From: Duncaniella sp.
GTDB lineage: Bacteria; Bacteroidota; Bacteroidia; Bacteroidales; Muribaculaceae
Direction: 5' to 3'
Length of the DNA stretch: 32,569 nt
Assembly (NCBI GenBank): GCA_029052375.1
Contig: JAIDJD010000334.1
Span: 1 to 32,569, forward strand
Shown: positions 27,754-32,569 of the stretch, piece by piece
Position numbering within the stretch: position 1 is the stretch's first letter
Layout of the letters: every line of letters begins with the position of its first letter
Translations under genes and position numbers: made by a program
Notes under the pieces: generated by a model
Told to the model about the DNA's origin: nothing
The model's database searches: none
Seen by the model: only the letters and a program-made list of their open reading frames with translations

Positions 27754-27969
27754 TAAACTTTAAACCGCGCGAAGCGCCTCATCAAGAAATAAACTTTAAA
27801 CCTGAGAGCGACGCTCCTAAACCTTAAACCGCGCGAAGCGCCTCATCAAGAAATAAACTTTAAACCTGAGAGCGAAGCTCCTAAACCCTAAACTGCGCGA
27901 AGCGCCTCATCAAGAAATAAACTTTAAACCTGAGAGCGAAGCTCCTAAACCCTAAACTGCGCGAAGCGC
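27754..27969. repeat. Tandem array B: 64-bp unit GCGCGAAGCGCCTCATCAAGAAATAAACTTTAAACCTGAGAGCGAAGCTCCTAAACCCTAAACT, 3 full copies plus ends
   Basis: GCGCGAAGCG at 27767, 27831, 27895, 27959 (exactly 64 bp apart); TAAACTTTAAAC at 27754, 27790, 27854, 27918. Confidence 0.97.
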
Positions 27970-27973
27970 ATCC

Positions 27974-28534
27974 TCACCGCCTCGGGGCGCACTTAACGGG
28001 ATAGTCACAGCGCACCTTGCCCGATATCATGGCGTTGAGCTTGCCCTTGAGCAGGCGGCGGCGTATCATCGAGACGTGGTCTATGTAGAGGCGGCCGTCG
28101 AGGTGGTCACACTCATGCTGCACGATGCGGGCCAGGAAGCCCGAAATCTCGCGCGACTGAGGCTTGAAGTCGGCGTCAACCCAGTCGAGGCGGATATGCT
28201 CCACGCGCGCCACCTTCTCAGAGAGGCCGGGGAGGCTGAGACACCCCTCCTCGCGGCTCACGGGCTCGCCGTCGAGCACGGTCACCACAGGATTGATGAG
28301 CGCGAATTTCTGGCCCTCGCACTCCGGAAAGCTCTCCTTGAGGCCGTCGGCGTCTATCACCACTATCTTTTCGGCCAGGCCTATCTGCGGAGCGGCCAGG
28401 CCGCAGCCGTCAGAGGCATACATGGTCTCGAACATATTGTCAAGGAGCTGGGCCAGGCCTTCGCGGCCCTCGGCTACATCGGCACACTCCTTGCGGAGCA
28501 CGGGGTGGCCATACACATATACGGGTAGTTTCAT
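27974..28534 (-). CDS. def: Peptide deformylase
   Basis: 186 aa from the ATG at 28534; MKLPVYVYGHPVLRKECADV…GCGLAAPQIGL…EEGCLSLPGL…QHECDHLDGRLYID. Confidence 0.94.
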   Translation of the reverse strand: MKLPVYVYGHPVLRKECADVAEGREGLAQLLDNMFETMYASDGCGLAAPQIGLAEKIVVIDADGLKESFPECEGQKFALINPVVTVLDGEPVSREEGCLSLPGLSEKVARVEHIRLDWVDADFKPQSREISGFLARIVQHECDHLDGRLYIDHVSMIRRRLLKGKLNAMISGKVRCDYPVKCAPRR

Positions 28535-28944
28535 TTCAGCGAATCGAGATAAGAATTGAGTATGATGACGGCGGCCATCCTGTCGATGGCCCCCTTGTCC
28601 TGTCTGGTCTTGCGTGCAAACCCGCCCTCTATCATGGCCTTGTGGGCCAGCGTCGAGGTGAAGCGCTCGTCCCACATCACCACCGGCATCTGCGGCAGGG
28701 CGTGGCGCAGGCGCCCGAGAGCCGGCTCTATGTAGCGCATCGACTCTGACGGCGAGCCGTCCAGCTGGCGCGGGAGGCCGACGATGATGGCGTCTACCTG
28801 ATTTTCAGCTACATAGCGCGTCACGTAAGGCAACAGCTCGCCGGCGGCCACCGTTGTCAGCGCGGTGGCCACAATGCGCAGGGGGTCGGTGACGGCTATG
28901 CCGCAGCGGCGCCGTCCATAGTCTATGGCAAGGAGTCGTCCCAT
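28531..28944 (-). CDS. ruvX: Holliday junction resolvase-like protein YqgF/RuvX
   Basis: 137 aa from the ATG at 28944; MGRLLAIDYGRRRCGIAVTDPLRIVA…IIVGLPRQLDGSPSES…WDERFTSTLAH; ATGA overlap with def. Confidence 0.92.
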   Translation of the reverse strand: MGRLLAIDYGRRRCGIAVTDPLRIVATALTTVAAGELLPYVTRYVAENQVDAIIVGLPRQLDGSPSESMRYIEPALGRLRHALPQMPVVMWDERFTSTLAHKAMIEGGFARKTRQDKGAIDRMAAVIILNSYLDSLK

Positions 28945-28965
28945 CTCAGAGGTAGTTTTGCACCG

Positions 28966-28973
28966 CAAAGATA
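28966..28973 (-). promoter_or_regulatory. -7 element for ruvX-def
   Basis: TATCTTTG on the minus strand about 21 nt upstream of the ATG. Confidence 0.5.
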
Positions 28974-29003
28974 CAAAAAAAACTGCAAAAAACAGCCTGA
29001 CCC

Positions 29004-29035
29004 TTTGGCACATCCGCCAAATATTCGTAACTTTG
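29004..29035 (+). promoter_or_regulatory. Bacteroidetes-type promoter for rplS
   Basis: TTTG (29004-29007), 20-nt spacer, TAACTTTG (29028-29035). Confidence 0.8.
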
Positions 29036-29118
29036 CACACGATTCCGCAATCTCTGGACGGGACAAGCGGCCCTCTACATTGCGGCTAATGTTCACATTT
29101 TAAACTTACAAAGGAAAA

Positions 29119-29478
29119 ATGGATTTAATCAAAGTAGTCGAAGAGAAGTTTGCCACCGGCAAGCAGCACCCCGACTTCCAGCCCGGCGACACCATCACCG
29201 TGGCCTATCGCATCAAGGAAGGCAACAAGGAGCGTATCCAGCAGTACCGCGGCGTAGTCATCCGCATCTCCGGCGAGGGCACCAAGAAGCGCTTCACCGT
29301 ACGCAAGATGTCTGACAACATCGGCGTAGAGCGCATCTTCCCCATCGAGTCGCCCTTCATCGACTCCATCACCATCAACAAGTACGGCAAGGTGCGCCGC
29401 GCCAAGCTCTACTACCTCCGCGCCCTCACAGGCAAGAAGGCACGCATCAAGGAGCGCCGCGTCGTCAAGAAGGCCTGA
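29119..29478 (+). CDS. rplS: 50S ribosomal protein L19
   Basis: 119 aa; [65 protein letters not shown]. Confidence 0.97.
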   Translation: MDLIKVVEEKFATGKQHPDFQPGDTITVAYRIKEGNKERIQQYRGVVIRISGEGTKKRFTVRKMSDNIGVERIFPIESPFIDSITINKYGKVRRAKLYYLRALTGKKARIKERRVVKKA

Positions 29479-29503
29479 TTCCCTTCCCTACCCCAAAGCG
29501 AAC

Positions 29504-29536
29504 AATGAGCCCGGGACTCTCCTCCCGCGGCTCATT
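29504..29536 (+). terminator. Rho-independent terminator after rplS
   Basis: AATGAGCC-c-GGGA … TCCC-gc-GGCTCATT stem followed by TATTTTT. Confidence 0.85.
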
Positions 29537-29540
29537 TATT

Positions 29541-29571
29541 TTTGGAAATTAAATTAATTTTTGTAAATTTG
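29541..29571 (+). promoter_or_regulatory. Bacteroidetes-type promoter for rnfDGEA
   Basis: TTTG (29541-29544), 19-nt spacer, TAAATTTG (29564-29571). Confidence 0.78.
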
Positions 29572-29621
29572 CACCCAAATCTATACCATTCCCACATCAC
29601 GGTTCATTCATCCCAAACTAA

Positions 29622-30578
29622 ATGAATAATCTAATCACCATCTCACCGTCGCCGCACGCACAGACCCCGACCACGGTGACGCGACTGATGATGCACGTCA
29701 TCATCGCCCTGATTCCGGCTGTCCTGGTGGCCCTCTACTGCTTCGGGCTCGGCGCCGCGATAGTCATCCTCACCTCCATCGCAGGCTGTGTCGCCGCCGA
29801 GTATCTCATCACCCGCTTCATGCTGGGACAGAAACCCTCGATAGGCAATCTCTCGGCCGTCCTCACAGGCCTCCTGCTCGCCCTCAACCTCCCCTCCAAC
29901 CTCCCCGTCTGGACCATCCTCATAGGCTGTGTCGTAGCCATCGGCATAGGCAAGATGACATTCGGAGGCCTCGGATGCAACATCTTCAACCCCGCCCTCG
30001 TCGGCCGCGTATTCCTGCTGCTCTCCTTCCCCGTGGCCATGACATCGTGGCCCGAGCCCCTGGTCAACCGCATGGCATACACCGACGCCTCCACCGGCGC
30101 CACCGTCCTCGGCCTGCTCAAGCAGGGCCTCATCGACCCCTCCGAGATCAGCCTCACCGACGCCCTCCTCGGCCAGATGGCAGGCTCGCTCGGCGAGGTG
30201 GGAGCCATAGCCCTCATCATAGGCTTCATATATATGCTCTGTATGCGCGTCATCACATGGCACACCCCCGTAGCCATCATCGCCACAGTGGCCCTCTTCA
30301 GCCTCTGCGTCGGCGCGCCCGTCGGCGTTGAGCTCCTCTCCGGAGGCCTCCTGCTCGGCGCCATATTCATGGCCACAGACTACGTCACATCGCCCATGTC
30401 CCACAAGGGACAGCTCCTCTACGGCGTCATGATAGGCATCATCACCCTCGTCATCCGCCTCTGGGGCGCATACCCCGAAGGTATGTCGTTCGCCATACTC
30501 ATAATGAACGGCGTCACACCCCTCATCAACCGCTATATGAAACCCCGCAAGTTCGGAGAAGGGAGGGCCGCCGCATGA
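29622..30578 (+). CDS. rnfD: Rnf electron transport complex subunit D
   Basis: 318 aa; SPSPHAQTPTTVTRLMMHVIIALIPA…GKMTFGGLGCNIFNPALVGRVFLLLSFP…DASTGATVLG…ATDYVTSPMSHKGQLLYG. Confidence 0.94.
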   Translation: MNNLITISPSPHAQTPTTVTRLMMHVIIALIPAVLVALYCFGLGAAIVILTSIAGCVAAEYLITRFMLGQKPSIGNLSAVLTGLLLALNLPSNLPVWTILIGCVVAIGIGKMTFGGLGCNIFNPALVGRVFLLLSFPVAMTSWPEPLVNRMAYTDASTGATVLGLLKQGLIDPSEISLTDALLGQMAGSLGEVGAIALIIGFIYMLCMRVITWHTPVAIIATVALFSLCVGAPVGVELLSGGLLLGAIFMATDYVTSPMSHKGQLLYGVMIGIITLVIRLWGAYPEGMSFAILIMNGVTPLINRYMKPRKFGEGRAAA

Positions 30579-31153
30579 AGTCGACTCTCCTTAACATGGT
30601 GCTCTCGCTCGGCATCATAACCATCGTGGCCGCAGGCCTCCTCTCGTGGACATTCACCATCACGGAAGAGCCCATCGCACAGGCCAAGGCACAGAAACAG
30701 CAGGATGCCATCGGACAGGTGCTCCCCGGCATCGCATTCAACAACGACCCCGGCGCCGAGGCCGTAAGGATAGCCGTCGGCACAGACTCGCTCACAGTCT
30801 TCCCCGCCCTCCAGGACGGCGCTCTCGCAGGCCTCGCCGTAGAGAGCCACGACTACAACGGATTCTCGGGCCTCATCACCGTCATGTACGGCTTCAACGC
30901 CCAGGGCGACATCACCGGATATGCCGTCATGCAGCACGCCGAGACCCCCGGCCTCGGCTCCAAGATGGGCGAATGGTTCTGCGGACAGGGCCACTCGATC
31001 ATAGGCCTCAACCCCAAGACCGCCAACCTCACCGTCAGCAAGGACGGAGGCGACGTGGACGCCATCACGGCCGCCACAATCACATCGCGCGCCTTCCTCC
31101 GCGCCCTCGGACTCGCCAACCAAGCTTTCGACCAGTACAACGCACAGCAATAA
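30575..31153 (+). CDS. rnfG: Rnf subunit G (FMN-binding)
   Basis: 192 aa; ATGA overlap with rnfD; GYAVMQHAETPGLGSKM…DVDAITAATITSRAF flavinylation-type motif. Confidence 0.92.
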   Translation: MKSTLLNMVLSLGIITIVAAGLLSWTFTITEEPIAQAKAQKQQDAIGQVLPGIAFNNDPGAEAVRIAVGTDSLTVFPALQDGALAGLAVESHDYNGFSGLITVMYGFNAQGDITGYAVMQHAETPGLGSKMGEWFCGQGHSIIGLNPKTANLTVSKDGGDVDAITAATITSRAFLRALGLANQAFDQYNAQQ

Positions 31154-31162
31154 CATCAGGCC

Positions 31163-31750
31163 ATGAACGACAAACTGAGAATACTCTTCAACGGCATCAT
31201 CGCCGAAAACCCGACATTCGTGCTGATGTTAGGTATGTGTCCCACACTGGGCACCACCGGCTCGGCCCTCAACGGCATGAGCATGGGCCTCGCCACGATG
31301 GCGGTGCTCATATGCTCCAACGTCGTGATCTCGCTCATCAAGAACTTCGTGCCCTCCAAGGTGCGCATCCCCGCCTACATCGTGGTCATAGCCGCGTTCG
31401 TGTCGATGCTCCAGCTGGTGATGGAGGCATACGTGCCCGCCCTCTACGCCACCCTCGGCATCTTCATCCCCCTCATCGTCGTCAACTGTATCGTGCTCGG
31501 CCGCGCCGAGTCGTTCGCCTCGCGCCACGGCGTCTTCGACAGCTGTCTTGACGGCATAGGCATAGGCCTCGGATTCACCATGGCCCTCACCCTCCTCGGA
31601 GCCGTCCGCGAGCTCCTCGGCACAGGCAAGATATTCGACCTCGCCATCTATCCCGAACAGTTCGGCTCGCTCGTATTCGTGCTCGCCCCGGGTGCATTCA
31701 TCGCCCTCGGCCTCCTCATCGCTCTCTTCACCAAGCTCCGCAAGGCCTGA
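31163..31750 (+). CDS. rnfE: Rnf subunit E
   Basis: 195 aa; NGIIAENPTFVLMLGMCPTLGTTGSALNGMSMGLAT…VVNCIVLGRAESFAS. Confidence 0.93.
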   Translation: MNDKLRILFNGIIAENPTFVLMLGMCPTLGTTGSALNGMSMGLATMAVLICSNVVISLIKNFVPSKVRIPAYIVVIAAFVSMLQLVMEAYVPALYATLGIFIPLIVVNCIVLGRAESFASRHGVFDSCLDGIGIGLGFTMALTLLGAVRELLGTGKIFDLAIYPEQFGSLVFVLAPGAFIALGLLIALFTKLRKA

Positions 31751-31777
31751 ATCCAACACCCCTAAAGACAAACAGCT

Positions 31778-32359
31778 ATGTTAGAGTACATCTCCATAAT
31801 CATCACGGCAATCTTTGTCAACAACATTGTCTTTGCCCAGTTTCTCGGCATCTGCCCCTTCATCGGAGTCTCGCGCAAGCTCTCCTCGGCCGTCGGCATG
31901 GGCGCCGCCGTCACATTCGTGATGGTGATAGCCACAGCCATCACATGGCTCCTCCAAGACCTCGTGCTCACACCCTTCAAGCTGGGCTTCATGCAGACCA
32001 TAGTCTTCATCCTGGTCATCGCCGCCCTCGTACAGATGCTCGAGATCATACTCAAGAAGATTGCACCCGCCCTCTACAGCGCCCTCGGCGTGTTCCTCCC
32101 CCTCATCACCACCAACTGTGCCGTCCTCGGCGTAGCCATCACCGTGGTGCAGAAGAACATGAACCTCGGCGAGAGCCTCGTCTACGCCGTAGCCACAGCC
32201 ATCGGCTTCACCATGGCCATCTCCATCTTCGCAGGCATCCGCGAACAGCTCACCCTCACCGCCGTCCCCAAGGCAATGAAAGGTGTGCCTATCGCCCTCA
32301 TCTGCGCAGGCCTCCTCGCCATGGCCTTCATGGGCTTCTCCGGCATCAAAATCGGCTGA
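31778..32359 (+). CDS. rnfA: Rnf subunit A
   Basis: 193 aa; [45 protein letters not shown]…[11 protein letters not shown]. Confidence 0.94.
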   Translation: MLEYISIIITAIFVNNIVFAQFLGICPFIGVSRKLSSAVGMGAAVTFVMVIATAITWLLQDLVLTPFKLGFMQTIVFILVIAALVQMLEIILKKIAPALYSALGVFLPLITTNCAVLGVAITVVQKNMNLGESLVYAVATAIGFTMAISIFAGIREQLTLTAVPKAMKGVPIALICAGLLAMAFMGFSGIKIG

Positions 32360-32376
32360 CAATCCACACCCCAGAT

Positions 32377-32407
32377 AAAAAAAGGCACGCACCAGCGTGC
32401 CTTTTTT
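32377..32407 (+). terminator. Rho-independent terminator after rnfA
   Basis: AAAAAAAGGCACGC-ACCA-GCGTGCCTTTTTT near-perfect stem with T-tract. Confidence 0.95.
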
Positions 32408-32457
32408 CGTTTTCAGTTGTTATATATACAAGCCCCCCAGCCACTGCCAGACCTATC

Positions 32458-32489
32458 AGGCTTATAAATCTTATATATCGTATAAGCCT
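32458..32489. repeat. Inverted repeat AGGCTTATA / TATAAGCCT
   Basis: Perfect 9-bp arms at 32458-32466 and 32481-32489, 14-nt AT-rich spacer. Confidence 0.85.
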
Positions 32490-32569
32490 TATAAACCCAA
32501 TCTGCCCTTACAATAAACCAGCCCCACAGGCCGTTAGTCAAGGGGTATGGCGGGTTAGGGTGGGAAAAA

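Noticed and set aside
27462-27969. CRISPR array interpretation of the tandem repeats
   Set aside because: No unique spacers: units are contiguous tandem copies and alternate between defined modules; no cas genes in the window.
32531-32569. Possible 5' part of a tRNA (CCGTTAGTCAAGGGGTATGGCGGG…)
   Set aside because: Superficially resembles a tRNA-Glu D-arm, but no anticodon or acceptor stem can be formed before the contig ends; the G-rich end could equally be low-quality sequence.

Overview
The 32.6 kb window is a GC-rich bacterial contig that looks like Bacteroidales (possibly Muribaculaceae). The taxonomic hints are Bacteroidetes-type TTTG-N19/20-TAnnTTTG promoters, a PorZ-like protein, a Bacteroidales-type bioA-F-GC-D cluster and a YfhO-family protein. 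The first 53 nt are not genomic: they match the Illumina P5/i5/Nextera read-1 adapter. Most genes are housekeeping: rdgB, porZ-like, patB-type C-S lyase, transketolase, an OmpA-like protein, bioA/F/GC/D, an RNase D-like exonuclease, an FNT channel, thioredoxin, ettA, xerD, yfhO-like, def, yqgF/ruvX, rplS and rnfD/G/E/A. Less ordinary items are: (i) a ~510 bp intergenic array at 27462-27969, made of two tandem-repeat blocks that share GTTTAAAGTTTA in opposite orientation and alternate it with short GC-rich hairpins; (ii) a membrane-anchored propeller-AraC regulator with no kinase or receiver domain, next to a divergent mini-XRE gene and a putative surface lipoprotein; (iii) a BioG-BioC fusion in a cluster with three ATGA overlaps and no bioB; (iv) an rnfDGEA unit with its own promoter and no rnfB/rnfC; (v) a short protein that may be a methyltransferase relative without its SAM core. 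I saw no CRISPR array, rRNA, transposase or convincing tRNA. All identifications come from reading the translations; no searches were run.
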